Shown one piece after another: positions 7,586-15,563 of a stretch of 29,950 nt of DNA. How positions within the stretch are numbered: the first letter of the stretch is position 1; the number at the start of each line of letters is the position of its first letter. The notes below the pieces were generated by a model. It was not told where the DNA came from, did no database searches, and worked only from the letters and a program-made list of their open reading frames with translations. The stretch comes from Streptomyces sp. NRRL F-6492 (lineage in GTDB: Bacteria; Actinomycetota; Actinomycetes; Streptomycetales; Streptomycetaceae). The stretch spans positions 1 through 29,950 of the forward strand of contig NZ_LGEG01000270.1 in NCBI RefSeq assembly GCF_001280125.1, given 5' to 3'. The position numbers and the translations under genes are program-made.

Positions 7586-8761
7586 GTGAACGATTTCGTG
7601 AGGAAAGAGGCGGAGGGGGCCACGGCCGGAGGGGCGGCGGCGGGGGAGGCGCGCGCGGTCGACGTCGTCGTCGTGGGCGCCGGGCAGGCGGGCCTCTCCG
7701 CCGCCTTCCACCTGCGGCGCACCGGCCTGGAGCCGGACCGGGACTTCGTCGTCCTCGACCACGCCCCGCGCCCGGGCGGCGCCTGGCAGTTCCGGTGGCC
7801 CTCCCTCACGTACGGCAAGGTCCACGGCATGCACGCGCTGCCCGGGATGGAGCTGACCGGCGCGGACGCCGCACGCCCCTCCTCCGAGGTGATCGGCGCG
7901 TATTTCGACGCGTACGAGCGGACCTTCGGTTTGCGGGTCCACCGGCCCGTGGACGTCACCGCCGTCCGCGAGGGCGAGGGCGGCCGGCTGCGGGTCGAGA
8001 CCTCCGAGGGCGTCTACGCGGCCCGGGCCCTGATCAACGCCACCGGTACCTGGGACCGCCCCTTCTGGCCGCGCTACCCGGGCCAGGAGACCTTCCGGGG
8101 CCGGCAGCTGCACACCGCCGGATACCCGGGCCCCGAGGAGTTCGCCGGCAAGCGGGTGCTCGTGGTGGGCGGCGGGGCCTCCGGCACCCAGCACCTGATG
8201 GAGATCGCCGAGGTCGCCGCCGACACGTTCTGGACGACCCGGCACGAGCCCGTCTTCCGCGAGGGCCCGTTCGGCGAGGCGGAGGGGCGGGCGGCCGTCG
8301 CGCTCGTCGAGGAGCGGGTGCGGCGGGGGCTGCCCCCGCAGAGCGTCGTCTCGGTCACCGGCCTCCCCCTCAACGACGCGATCCGGGCGGCACGCGCGCG
8401 CGGGATCCTGGACCGGCTGCCGATGTTCGACCGGATCACCCCGACCGGGGTGGCCTGGGACGACGGCCGGAGCGTCGACGTGGACGTGATCCTGTGGGCG
8501 ACCGGCTTCCGGGCGGCGATCGACCACCTGGCCCCGCTGCGGCTGCGCGAGCCGGGCGGCGGCATCCGGGTGGAGGGCACGCGCGCGGTGCGGGACGGGC
8601 GCGTCCACCTCGTGGGCTACGGCCCCTCGGCCTCGACGATCGGCGCCAACCGGGCCGGGCGCGCGGCGGTCTCCGGCGTCCGGCGGCTCCTGCGCCGCGA
8701 GCGGGACCACGACGGCGAACGGAACGGCGAACGCGACCGGGCCGCCGTTCCCACCGGCTGA
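7586..8761 (+). CDS. FAD/NAD(P)-dependent flavin monooxygenase (CzcO-like)
   Basis: The 391-aa protein belongs to the flavin-containing monooxygenase / CzcO-like group. Two Rossmann motifs are visible: VVVGAGQAGLSAAFHLRR (GxGxxG at 31-36, FAD) and VLVVGGGASG (195-200, NAD(P)H). The ATG motif WATGFR (304-309) and a C-terminal VGYGPSASTIGANR also match. The first ~24 residues are Ala/Gly-rich and may not be real: the GTG at 7586 has only a weak site (ggtagaag) and no better start was found. It directly follows the ssu terminator, so it may be partly co-transcribed; a role in sulfur use is possible but unproven. The substrate cannot be told from sequence. Confidence 0.88.
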   Translation: MNDFVRKEAEGATAGGAAAGEARAVDVVVVGAGQAGLSAAFHLRRTGLEPDRDFVVLDHAPRPGGAWQFRWPSLTYGKVHGMHALPGMELTGADAARPSSEVIGAYFDAYERTFGLRVHRPVDVTAVREGEGGRLRVETSEGVYAARALINATGTWDRPFWPRYPGQETFRGRQLHTAGYPGPEEFAGKRVLVVGGGASGTQHLMEIAEVAADTFWTTRHEPVFREGPFGEAEGRAAVALVEERVRRGLPPQSVVSVTGLPLNDAIRAARARGILDRLPMFDRITPTGVAWDDGRSVDVDVILWATGFRAAIDHLAPLRLREPGGGIRVEGTRAVRDGRVHLVGYGPSASTIGANRAGRAAVSGVRRLLRRERDHDGERNGERDRAAVPTG

Positions 8762-8843
8762 ACCCGTTCCCACCGGCTGATCCGTTTCCGCCGGCTCGGA
8801 GCTCTCCCTCCGGCTCGGAGGCTTCCCTCCGGCTCAGGGCTTC
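8747..8843. repeat. ~19-bp periodic repeat at a convergent junction
   Basis: The core ccggct recurs at 8754, 8773, 8791, 8810 and 8829, that is at steps of 19, 18, 19 and 19 bp. Units 1 and 2 share gttcccaccggctga exactly; units 4 and 5 share tccctccggctc. The first unit contains the stop and last codons of the flavin monooxygenase, and the last contains the stop of mltG, so the array fills the whole junction and reaches into both genes. Confidence 0.8.
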
Positions 8844-9691
8844 CCCGACCTCCGGTTGGCGTTGAACTCGGCCACGTTCACCTGGTGGGAGGCGTAGTCG
8901 GCGGTGAAGCGGGTGTCGCCCGGGGCGACCGTGACGAAGTAGAGCCAGTCCCCGTCCGCCGGACGGACCACCGCGTCCAGGGCCTGGTCCCCCGGGTTGC
9001 CGATGGGGGTCGGCGGCAGGCCCTTGCGCGCGTAGGTGTTGTACGGGCTCGTGGAGCGGGTGTCCTCGCGGGTGGTGTCCACGGTGCTGCGGTCGAGGGC
9101 GTAGTTGAGGGTCGAGTCCATCTGGAGGGCCATGCCCCGGGCGAGCCGGTTGTGGACGACCCGGGCGACCTTGGCCATGTCGTCCGGGTTGTCGGCCTCG
9201 GCCTGGACGATGCTGGCCGCGATCACCGCCTCGTACACGCTCATGCCGTGGGCCTTGGCGCCCTCGGCGACCTTCGCGGTGCCGAACCGTTTTCCGGCCG
9301 TGTCCACCATGAAGCGGAGCAGGTCCTCCGGCGTGGTGGTCGAGAGGACCGGATAGGTGGCGGGGAAGAGGTAGCCCTCGGGGTTGCCGCGGGCCTCGGC
9401 GGGCAGCGGGAGGGCGGCGGGCGCGGTCGCGGCCTTCCTGGCGGCTCCCCCGGCCAGTCCGAGCGCCCGGTCGACGGACGCGTAGACCTGGGCGGAGCGA
9501 CGGCCCTCCGGGACGAGCAGGGAGCGGGGCTGCTCGGCGGCCGGCGGCTCGTCGCGGGCGAGCAGCAGGGCGACGACGACCGCGGCGGCCGCGGCGAGTG
9601 CGGCCCCGAGGAGGAGCACCAGCCATCCGCGGCGGGTGAGACGGGGGCGGGGGCGGTGTGGGGGTGCGTACGGTGTCGGCCGGTACGTCAT
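8834..9691 (-). CDS. mltG: short MltG-family endolytic transglycosylase
   Basis: The 285-aa membrane-anchored YceG/MltG protein cleaves nascent peptidoglycan within the strand. A short cytoplasmic tail and one helix (about 23-45) are followed by the external domain. Diagnostic motifs are EGYLFPATY (105-113), the catalytic Glu165 in ASIVQAEA, VHNRLARGMALQMDSTLNYAL (from 179), SPYNTY (215-220) and GLPPTPIGNPG (224-234). It is shorter than E. coli MltG (340 aa), with a compact region between the helix and the catalytic part. Streptomyces usually has another, larger MltG near aroE, so this is probably a paralogue. It has no clear ribosome site. A TAGCGT hexamer six bases before the ATG suggests a leaderless message. 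Confidence 0.87.
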   Translation of the reverse strand: MTYRPTPYAPPHRPRPRLTRRGWLVLLLGAALAAAAAVVVALLLARDEPPAAEQPRSLLVPEGRRSAQVYASVDRALGLAGGAARKAATAPAALPLPAEARGNPEGYLFPATYPVLSTTTPEDLLRFMVDTAGKRFGTAKVAEGAKAHGMSVYEAVIAASIVQAEADNPDDMAKVARVVHNRLARGMALQMDSTLNYALDRSTVDTTREDTRSTSPYNTYARKGLPPTPIGNPGDQALDAVVRPADGDWLYFVTVAPGDTRFTADYASHQVNVAEFNANRRSGKP

Positions 9692-9697
9692 GGGCGC

Positions 9698-9703
9698 ACG
9701 CTA
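9698..9703 (-). promoter_or_regulatory. possible -10 box for leaderless mltG
   Basis: TAGCGT on the minus strand lies exactly six bases before the ATG of mltG, which lacks a Shine-Dalgarno site. This is the same geometry as the sulfonate leader promoter. No good -35 hexamer is visible, so the call is tentative. The surrounding intergenic region (9692-9839) also holds two copies of the palindrome cccgtacggg (9710-9719 and 9805-9814). Confidence 0.4.
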
Positions 9704-9839
9704 ACCCGGCCCGTACGGGAATCCGGGGACCCCGCGCACACGGCGCCGCCGCCGGCCCCGAGGCGGGGGACGCGGTCTTCGCCCGTACGGCGTGGTCCTC
9801 CGGTCCCGTACGGGCGCCGGACACCGCTTCCCGGGGCGG

Positions 9840-11696
9840 TCACACGTTCTGGGAGACGGCCGCCCCCGCGTCCGCCCGCTCGGCTTCCGGGGTCGTGCGG
9901 GCGTCCCGGCGGACCAGGGCGGCGTACCGCCCGTCCCGGGCGAGCAGCTCCTCGTGCGTCCCGCGCTCCGCGATCCGCCCCTCCTCCAGGACGACGATCT
10001 GGTCGGCGTCGCGGACGGTGGAGAGCCGGTGGGCGATGGTGATCGTGGTGCGGCCGGCCGACAGGGCGTCGATGGCCCGCTGCACGGCGTGCTCGGTCCG
10101 GGTGTCCAGGGCGCTGGTCGCCTCGTCGAGGATCAGCACGGGCGGGTCGCGCAGGATGGTGCGCGCGATGGCGAGGCGCTGCTTCTCGCCGCCCGAGAAG
10201 CGGTATCCGCGCTCGCCGACCAGGGTGTCGTAGCCGTCGGGGAGCGAGGCGATGTGGTCGTGGATCTGGGCGGCGCGGGCGGCGGCCTCGATCTCCTCGT
10301 CGGTGGCGTCCGGCTTGGCGAAGCGGAGGTTGTCGGCGACGGAGGCGTGGAAGAGGTACGTCTCCTGCGAGACGACGCCGACCGCGCGGGCGAGGGTGTC
10401 GAAGTCCAGGTCGCGCACGTCGACCCCGTCCAGGGTGACGCGTCCGTCGGTGACGTCGTACAGCCGGGGCACCAGGTAGCTGAGGGTGGACTTGCCGGAG
10501 CCGGTCGGGCCGACGACGGCCAGGCTGCCGCCCGCGGGGACGGTCAGGTCGACGTCGTCCAGGGTCGCCCGGCCGGGGGCCCCGGGGTCGTAGCGGAACT
10601 CGACCTTCTCGAAGGCGACCTCGCCGCGGATCCCCGGCAGCCGGACCGGCTCGGCGGGCTCGGTGATGTCGACGGGCAGGTCGAGGTACTCGAAGATGCG
10701 CTGGAAGAGCGCGAGGGAGGTCTGCATCTGCACGCCGGTGGAGAGCAGGCTGACGGCGGGCCGGAAGAGGCCCTGCTGGAGCGAGACGAAGGCGACGAGC
10801 GTGCCGAGGGAGATCGCGGTGCCGCCGGATCCGACGGCCAGTCCGGCGGCCCAGTAGATCAGGGCGGGCATGGCGGCCATGACGATGCCGATGACGGACA
10901 TCCGCCAGCGCCCGGCCATGGAGGAGCGGACCTCCAGGTCGACCAGGCGCTCGGACTCCTCGGCGAAGGACCTGGTCAGCGAGTCGGAGCGGCCCATGGT
11001 GCGGCCGAGCAGGATGCCGCTGACCGAGAGGGACTCGGTGACGGTGGCGGCCATGGCGGCCATCTGCTTCTGGCGCTGGGTGGTGATCCGCTTGCGCTCG
11101 CGGCCGACGCGGCGGCTGATCCAGACGAAGACCGGCAGCAGGAGCAGCGAGACGAGGGTGAGCCGCCAGTCGAGGGCGAGCATCGCGACGACGGTCGCGA
11201 CGACGGCGGTGAGGTTGGAGACGAGGGAGGTGGCCGTGGAGGTCACGGTCGCCTGCATGCCGCCGATGTCGTTGGCGATGCGGGACTGGACCTCGCCGGT
11301 GCGCGTGCGCGTGAAGAAGGCGAGCGGCATCCGCTGGAGCTGCTCGTAGACCGCCGTGCGCAGGTCGTGCATGACGCGCTGGCCGACGGTGGTCGAGATG
11401 AGGGTCTGGAGGACGCCGAAGACGCTGGTCAGGACGGCGGTGACGATCATGCCGAGGGCGAGCAGGCTGAGCAGCCCGGTGCGGCCCTGGGGGATCGCGA
11501 CGTCCAGGATCTCCCTGAGCAGGAACGGCGTGGCGACCGAGACGAGCGAGGCGGCGCCGACCAGGAGGCCGACGAGCGCCAGGCGCGCGCGGTAGGGCCG
11601 GAAGAGCCGCAGGATGCGCCGCACCTGGGCGGGCTCCTTCGGTTCCCCGGGGTCACGGGACGGGGGCGTCCATTCGGACGGGTCGTGGGGGCGCAT
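9840..11696 (-). CDS. ABC multidrug-type exporter, fused TMD-NBD
   Basis: The 618-aa half-transporter probably works as a homodimer exporting drugs or lipids. A cytoplasmic N-terminal stretch is followed by the six-helix ABC_membrane domain (about 35-320). The ATPase domain (about 350-590) has Walker A GPTGSGKST with Lys402. The signature reads FSGGEKQRLAIAR, Walker B LILDEATSALD, and the H-loop ITIAHRLSTV, all intact. The ATG has gaaggag upstream. It is divergent from a MarR regulator, and the shared 90-bp region contains a promoter with a palindrome in its spacer, so repression by that MarR is very likely. The tail beyond the ATPase is short and acidic. Confidence 0.93.
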   Translation of the reverse strand: MRPHDPSEWTPPSRDPGEPKEPAQVRRILRLFRPYRARLALVGLLVGAASLVSVATPFLLREILDVAIPQGRTGLLSLLALGMIVTAVLTSVFGVLQTLISTTVGQRVMHDLRTAVYEQLQRMPLAFFTRTRTGEVQSRIANDIGGMQATVTSTATSLVSNLTAVVATVVAMLALDWRLTLVSLLLLPVFVWISRRVGRERKRITTQRQKQMAAMAATVTESLSVSGILLGRTMGRSDSLTRSFAEESERLVDLEVRSSMAGRWRMSVIGIVMAAMPALIYWAAGLAVGSGGTAISLGTLVAFVSLQQGLFRPAVSLLSTGVQMQTSLALFQRIFEYLDLPVDITEPAEPVRLPGIRGEVAFEKVEFRYDPGAPGRATLDDVDLTVPAGGSLAVVGPTGSGKSTLSYLVPRLYDVTDGRVTLDGVDVRDLDFDTLARAVGVVSQETYLFHASVADNLRFAKPDATDEEIEAAARAAQIHDHIASLPDGYDTLVGERGYRFSGGEKQRLAIARTILRDPPVLILDEATSALDTRTEHAVQRAIDALSAGRTTITIAHRLSTVRDADQIVVLEEGRIAERGTHEELLARDGRYAALVRRDARTTPEAERADAGAAVSQNV

Positions 11697-11728
11697 GGGC
11701 TCCTTCGGGGGGGTGCGGTGTCGATCAG

Positions 11729-11758
11729 AGCATAGGTCACTGTTACCTATACTCACAA
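11729..11758 (-). promoter_or_regulatory. promoter of the ABC exporter
   Basis: On the minus strand TTGTGA (complement of 11753-11758) and TATGCT (complement of 11729-11734) are 18 bp apart, with four of six consensus matches each. The leader is about 30 bases with gaaggag before the ATG. The spacer is almost entirely occupied by the palindrome at 11732-11750, so a bound repressor would block RNA polymerase. Confidence 0.65.
11732..11750. promoter_or_regulatory. MarR-type operator palindrome
   Basis: ATAGGTCACTGTTACCTAT has perfect 6-bp arms (ATAGGT / ACCTAT) around seven bases. It sits between divergent marR and exporter genes, within the exporter promoter spacer and overlapping a TATACT (11748-11753) that could be a marR -10. 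Its size and place are typical of a MarR dimer site. It is inferred to be the binding site of the neighbouring regulator. Confidence 0.7.
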
Positions 11759-11770
11759 TGAACGTCGTCC

Positions 11771-11779
11771 TGATATTGT
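11771..11779 (+). promoter_or_regulatory. possible extended -10 for leaderless marR
   Basis: TGA-TATTGT forms an extended -10 (TGn plus TATTGT at 11774-11779), and the marR ATG follows seven bases later without any Shine-Dalgarno site. That predicts a leaderless message. An alternative -10 is TATACT at 11748-11753, which would leave a leader with no ribosome site. Confidence 0.4.
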
Positions 11780-11786
11780 TCCCGTC

Positions 11787-12356
11787 ATGAGCACTACCGA
11801 CCGTACGAGTGATCCGGACGCTCCCGACCGCACGGACGGGACGGGAACCCCGGACCGTACGGGCAGCACGGACCGCGCGGGCGATCCGGACGCCTCCGGC
11901 CGCACGGGCGGGCCGCGCGCCTCCGACGCCGACGGGCTCCTCGCCGAGCAGCTGCTCCGGCTCACCCGCCGGCTGCACCGCATCCAGAAGCGCCATCTGG
12001 AGCCGGTCGGCATCACCCCCGCGCAGTCCCGGCTCCTGCGCACGGTCGCCGCCTTCGGGGAGCCGCCCCGGATGGCCGACCTCGCGGCCCGTCTGGAGGT
12101 CGTCCCCAGGGCGGTGACCAGCCTCGTCGACGGCCTGGAGGCGGCCGGCCGGGTGCGCAGGGCGCCCGACCCGGACAACCGCCGGGTGATCCGGATCGAG
12201 CTCACCGACGCGGGCCGCGCCACGCTGCGGGAGCTGCGCAGCGCGCGCCGGGCGGCCGCGGAGGACATCCTTGCTCCATTGACCGCCGAACAGCGCGAGG
12301 TGCTCGGAGGCCTGCTGACCGCCCTGGTCGACCCCGGCCCGGAGGGCGGCTGCTGA
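11787..12356 (+). CDS. MarR-family transcriptional regulator
   Basis: The 189-aa protein has a winged helix-turn-helix at about residues 76-142. The recognition helix is within VVPRAVTSLVDGLEAAG, and the wing DPDNRRVIRIELTDAG contains the family's D-x-R-x5-LT-x2-G pattern. The first ~48 residues are an unusual Asp/Arg/Thr/Gly-rich stretch built from degenerate DRT/DRA repeats, probably disordered. The helix around LAEQLLRLTRRLHRIQ and the C-terminal helices would form the dimer. Divergence from an ABC exporter with a palindrome between them indicates a ligand-relieved repressor of that exporter and probably of itself. The next gene begins 39 bp downstream on the same strand and may be co-transcribed. 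Confidence 0.9.
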   Translation: MSTTDRTSDPDAPDRTDGTGTPDRTGSTDRAGDPDASGRTGGPRASDADGLLAEQLLRLTRRLHRIQKRHLEPVGITPAQSRLLRTVAAFGEPPRMADLAARLEVVPRAVTSLVDGLEAAGRVRRAPDPDNRRVIRIELTDAGRATLRELRSARRAAAEDILAPLTAEQREVLGGLLTALVDPGPEGGC

Positions 12357-12395
12357 CCCCTCGGGGACGGGATCGCGCCGAAGGGGAGCCGTGAC

Positions 12396-15320
12396 ATGCC
12401 GCTGCTGGAACCGGATCCGCAGGCCCTCCGTCCCGGCCGGGAACGGACCCCGGCCCCGGACCGGGTCCCGGAGCTGCACGCCAAGGGGACCTCGCGCCGG
12501 CTGCGCGAGGAGCTGACCGGGATCCTCGGCCCCGGGAAGGTGCTCGGCAGGATCTCCGACCTGGTCCGCTACGCCTCGGACGCGAGCCCCTACCGCTTCG
12601 TCCCGCAGGTCGTCGTGGTCGCCGAGGACCTCGACGACATCTCCGCCGTCCTGTCGTACGCGCACGGCAAGGGCCGCGAGGTGGTCTTCCGGGCCGCCGG
12701 GACCAGCCTCAACGGGCAGGCGCAGGGCGAGGACGTCCTCGTCGACGTGCGCCGCCACTGGGCCGGCGTCGAGGTCCTGGACGGCGGCGCCCGCGCCCGG
12801 ATCCGCCCCGGCACCACCGTCGTCCGGGCCAACGCGGCGCTCGCCCCCTACGGACGGGTCCTCGGCCCCGACCCCGCCAGCGCGATCGCCTGCACGATCG
12901 GCGGGGTCGTCGCCAACAACGCCTCGGGCATGACGGCCGGGACGACCCGCAACTCGTACCGGACCGTCGCCTCGCTCACCGCCGTCCTGCCGGGCGGGAC
13001 CGTGGTCGACACCGGCGCCCCGGACGCCGACGAGGAGCTGGCGCGCGCCGAGCCGGCGCTCTGCGCGGAGCTGCTCGCGCTGAAGGCCGAGATCGAGGCG
13101 GACGCCGGACTGACCGCCCGGATCCGGTCCAAGTACACCCTGAAGAACACCAACGGCTACCGGCTCGACGCCTTCCTCGACGGGGACACCCCCGTCGAGA
13201 TCCTGCGGGGCCTCATGGTGGGCTCCGAGGGCACCCTCGGCTTCCTCTCCGAGGTCGTCTTCGACACCCTGCCGCTGGACCGCGAGGTCTCCACGGCCCT
13301 GCTCTTCTTCCCCTCGCTCCCGGCCGCCGCCGAGGCCGTGCCGCTGTTCAACGACGCCGGGGCGGTCGCCGTCGAGCTGATGGACGGCAACACGCTGCGG
13401 GCCTCGGTCAGCGTGGCGGGCGTGCCCGCCGACTGGGCGGAGCTGCCGAAGGAGACCGCCGCGCTCCTGGTCGAGTTCCGCGCCCCGGACACGGCGGCCC
13501 TGGAGGCGTACGAGCGGGCGGCGGACGAGGTCCTCGCCGGGCTCCGCCCGGTCGCCCCGGTGGCGTCGGTGGAGAACGCCTTCACCCGCGACCCGCGTCG
13601 GATCGGCGGCTACTGGAAGGCCCGCAAGGCGTTCGTGACGGCGGTCGGCGGCTCGCGCCCCTCCGGCACGACCCTGATCACCGAGGACTTCGCGGTGCCG
13701 CCGGCCCGGCTCGCGGAGGCCTGCGCCGCGCTGCTCGACCTCCAGGCGCGGCACGGCTTCGACGCGGCCGTGGCCGGTCACGCGGCCCACGGCAACCTCC
13801 ACTTCCTGCTCGCCTTCGACGCGGCGGACCCGTCCGACGTCGAGCGGTACGCGGCCTTCATGGACGAGTTCTGCAAGCTGACCGTGGAGCGCTTCGACGG
13901 CTCCCTGAAGGCCGAGCACGCCACCGGCCGCAACATCGCGCCCTTCCTGGAGCTGGAGTGGGGGACGCGGGCGACCGAGCTGATGTGGCGGATCAAGGAG
14001 GCCTTCGACCCGGCCGGGGTGCTGGCCCCGAGGGTCATCCTGGACCGCGACCCGCAGGCCCATCTGCGCGGCCTGAAGACGATCCCGGCCGTGGAGCGGA
14101 TCGCCGACCCCTGCATCGAGTGCGGCTTCTGCGAACCGACCTGCCCCAGCCACGACCTGACGACCACGCCGCGCCAGCGGATCGTGCTGCGCCGGGAGAT
14201 GCTGCGGCAGAACGACGGCTCACCGGTCGAGACCCGGCTCCTGGAGGAGTACGGGTACGACGCCGTCGACACCTGCGCCGGGGACTCCACGTGCGCGCTC
14301 GCCTGCCCGGTCGGCATCGACACGGGCGCCCTCATGAAGGAGTTCCGGCACGAGCGGCACTCGCCGCGCGAGGAGCGGATCGCCGCCCTGACCGCGCGGA
14401 ACTTCCGGGCCGTGGAGGCCTCCGCGCGGCTCGCGGTCGCCGCCGCCGACCGGATCGGCGACCGGGTCGTGGAGTCGGTGACCGGTCTCGCCCGCAGGGC
14501 GGTCCGCCCCGACCTCGTACCGGAGTGGCTGCCGGAGGTGCCCGGCGCGGCGCGGCGCCGGCTGCCCCGCACCCACCGCCCGGCGGCGGTCGCCGTCTAC
14601 TACCCGGCCTGTGTGAACCGGATCTTCGGCGACCCGGACGGCGAGCCCGGGCCCTCGCTGCCGGAGGCCGTCGTCGCGGTGTCGGCGCGGGCCGGGCGGC
14701 CGGTGTGGATCCCGGACGACGTGTCCGGCACCTGCTGCGCGACGATCTGGCACTCCAAGGGGTACGAGCGGGGCAACGAGGTGATGGCGAACCGGATCGT
14801 CGAGGCGGCCTGGGGGTGGACGGCGGGCGGACGGCTGCCGCTCGTGGTGGACGCCTCCTCGTGCACGCTCGGCATCGCGCACGAGGTGGTGCCGTACCTG
14901 ACGGAGGAGAACCGGGAGCTGCACGCCGGCCTGACGGTGGTGGACTCGCTCGTGTGGGCGGCGGACGAGCTGCTCCCCCGGCTCGACGTGCGCCGCCGGG
15001 TCGGCTCCGCCGTCGTCCATCCGACGTGCTCGATGCGGCACCTGGGCGACGAGGACCGGCTGACCGAGCTGGCCGGGGCCTGCGCGGAGGAGGTCGTCGT
15101 CCCCGCCGACGCGGGCTGCTGCGCCTTCGCGGGCGACCGGGGCATGCTGCACCCGGAGCTGACGGCGTCGGCGACGGCCCGGGAGGCGGCCGAGGTCACG
15201 TCCCGGGCGTTCGACGCGCACCTCTCGGCCAACCGGATGTGCGAGATCGGGATGGACCGGGCGACGGGCCGGACCTATCTGTCGGCGCTGATCGCCCTGG
15301 AGCGCGCCACGCGGCCCTGA
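12396..15320 (+). CDS. FAD and Fe-S D-2-hydroxyacid dehydrogenase (YdiJ/Dld-II type)
   Basis: The 974-aa fusion consists of a GlcD-like flavoprotein and a GlpC-like iron-sulfur part, the architecture of D-lactate dehydrogenase Dld-II and D-2-hydroxyglutarate dehydrogenase YdiJ. The FAD-binding domain runs from about 60 to 290 (AAGTSLNGQ at 100-108, GGVVANNASGM at 169-179, SEGTLGFLSE). The FAD-oxidase C-domain follows to about 555, including HAAHGNLH. Two 4Fe-4S motifs are at Cys573/576/579/583 and Cys627/633/637. Two CCG domains follow, with Cys780-781 and Cys908-909. Electrons from the hydroxyacid probably go to the quinone pool at the membrane face. A ribosome site aaggggag precedes the ATG. 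The exact substrate is unresolved. Confidence 0.9.
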   Translation: MPLLEPDPQALRPGRERTPAPDRVPELHAKGTSRRLREELTGILGPGKVLGRISDLVRYASDASPYRFVPQVVVVAEDLDDISAVLSYAHGKGREVVFRAAGTSLNGQAQGEDVLVDVRRHWAGVEVLDGGARARIRPGTTVVRANAALAPYGRVLGPDPASAIACTIGGVVANNASGMTAGTTRNSYRTVASLTAVLPGGTVVDTGAPDADEELARAEPALCAELLALKAEIEADAGLTARIRSKYTLKNTNGYRLDAFLDGDTPVEILRGLMVGSEGTLGFLSEVVFDTLPLDREVSTALLFFPSLPAAAEAVPLFNDAGAVAVELMDGNTLRASVSVAGVPADWAELPKETAALLVEFRAPDTAALEAYERAADEVLAGLRPVAPVASVENAFTRDPRRIGGYWKARKAFVTAVGGSRPSGTTLITEDFAVPPARLAEACAALLDLQARHGFDAAVAGHAAHGNLHFLLAFDAADPSDVERYAAFMDEFCKLTVERFDGSLKAEHATGRNIAPFLELEWGTRATELMWRIKEAFDPAGVLAPRVILDRDPQAHLRGLKTIPAVERIADPCIECGFCEPTCPSHDLTTTPRQRIVLRREMLRQNDGSPVETRLLEEYGYDAVDTCAGDSTCALACPVGIDTGALMKEFRHERHSPREERIAALTARNFRAVEASARLAVAAADRIGDRVVESVTGLARRAVRPDLVPEWLPEVPGAARRRLPRTHRPAAVAVYYPACVNRIFGDPDGEPGPSLPEAVVAVSARAGRPVWIPDDVSGTCCATIWHSKGYERGNEVMANRIVEAAWGWTAGGRLPLVVDASSCTLGIAHEVVPYLTEENRELHAGLTVVDSLVWAADELLPRLDVRRRVGSAVVHPTCSMRHLGDEDRLTELAGACAEEVVVPADAGCCAFAGDRGMLHPELTASATAREAAEVTSRAFDAHLSANRMCEIGMDRATGRTYLSALIALERATRP

Positions 15321-15356
15321 CCCCCCGTCAGGACCGTCGAACCGCCCGGCCGGCAG

Positions 15357-15387
15357 GGCTCCTCGCCCCGGACGGCGAGGGGCCTTT
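15357..15387 (+). terminator. rho-independent terminator after dehydrogenase
   Basis: ggctcctcgcc (15357-15367) pairs with ggcgaggggcc (15374-15384) over 11 positions (one G-U pair) around a six-base loop, followed by ttt. It lies 36 bp after the dehydrogenase stop. The rest of the gap to 15563 holds no gene; a promoter for the next gene should lie there, but no clear hexamers were found. Confidence 0.85.
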
Positions 15388-15563
15388 CGTCCGTTCGGGT
15401 GAGGTGCGCAGGCGGGTACGGCTCCGCGCGGGGTCCGGAACAGTACAGTCCGATCATCCGTCTGCCCGTGTCCCGCCGGCGCCCTCGCGGGCCGTCGGCC
15501 GCCGGGGCCAGGGTCCCGTGCGGGACGCGTGCGACAGCCGTGCACACAGCTCCGGGAGGTTCC

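Noticed and set aside
9710..9814. Two cccgtacggg palindromes as operators upstream of mltG
   Set aside because: The same string also occurs inside coding sequence (for example near 28533), so it is too common in this DNA to call a site.
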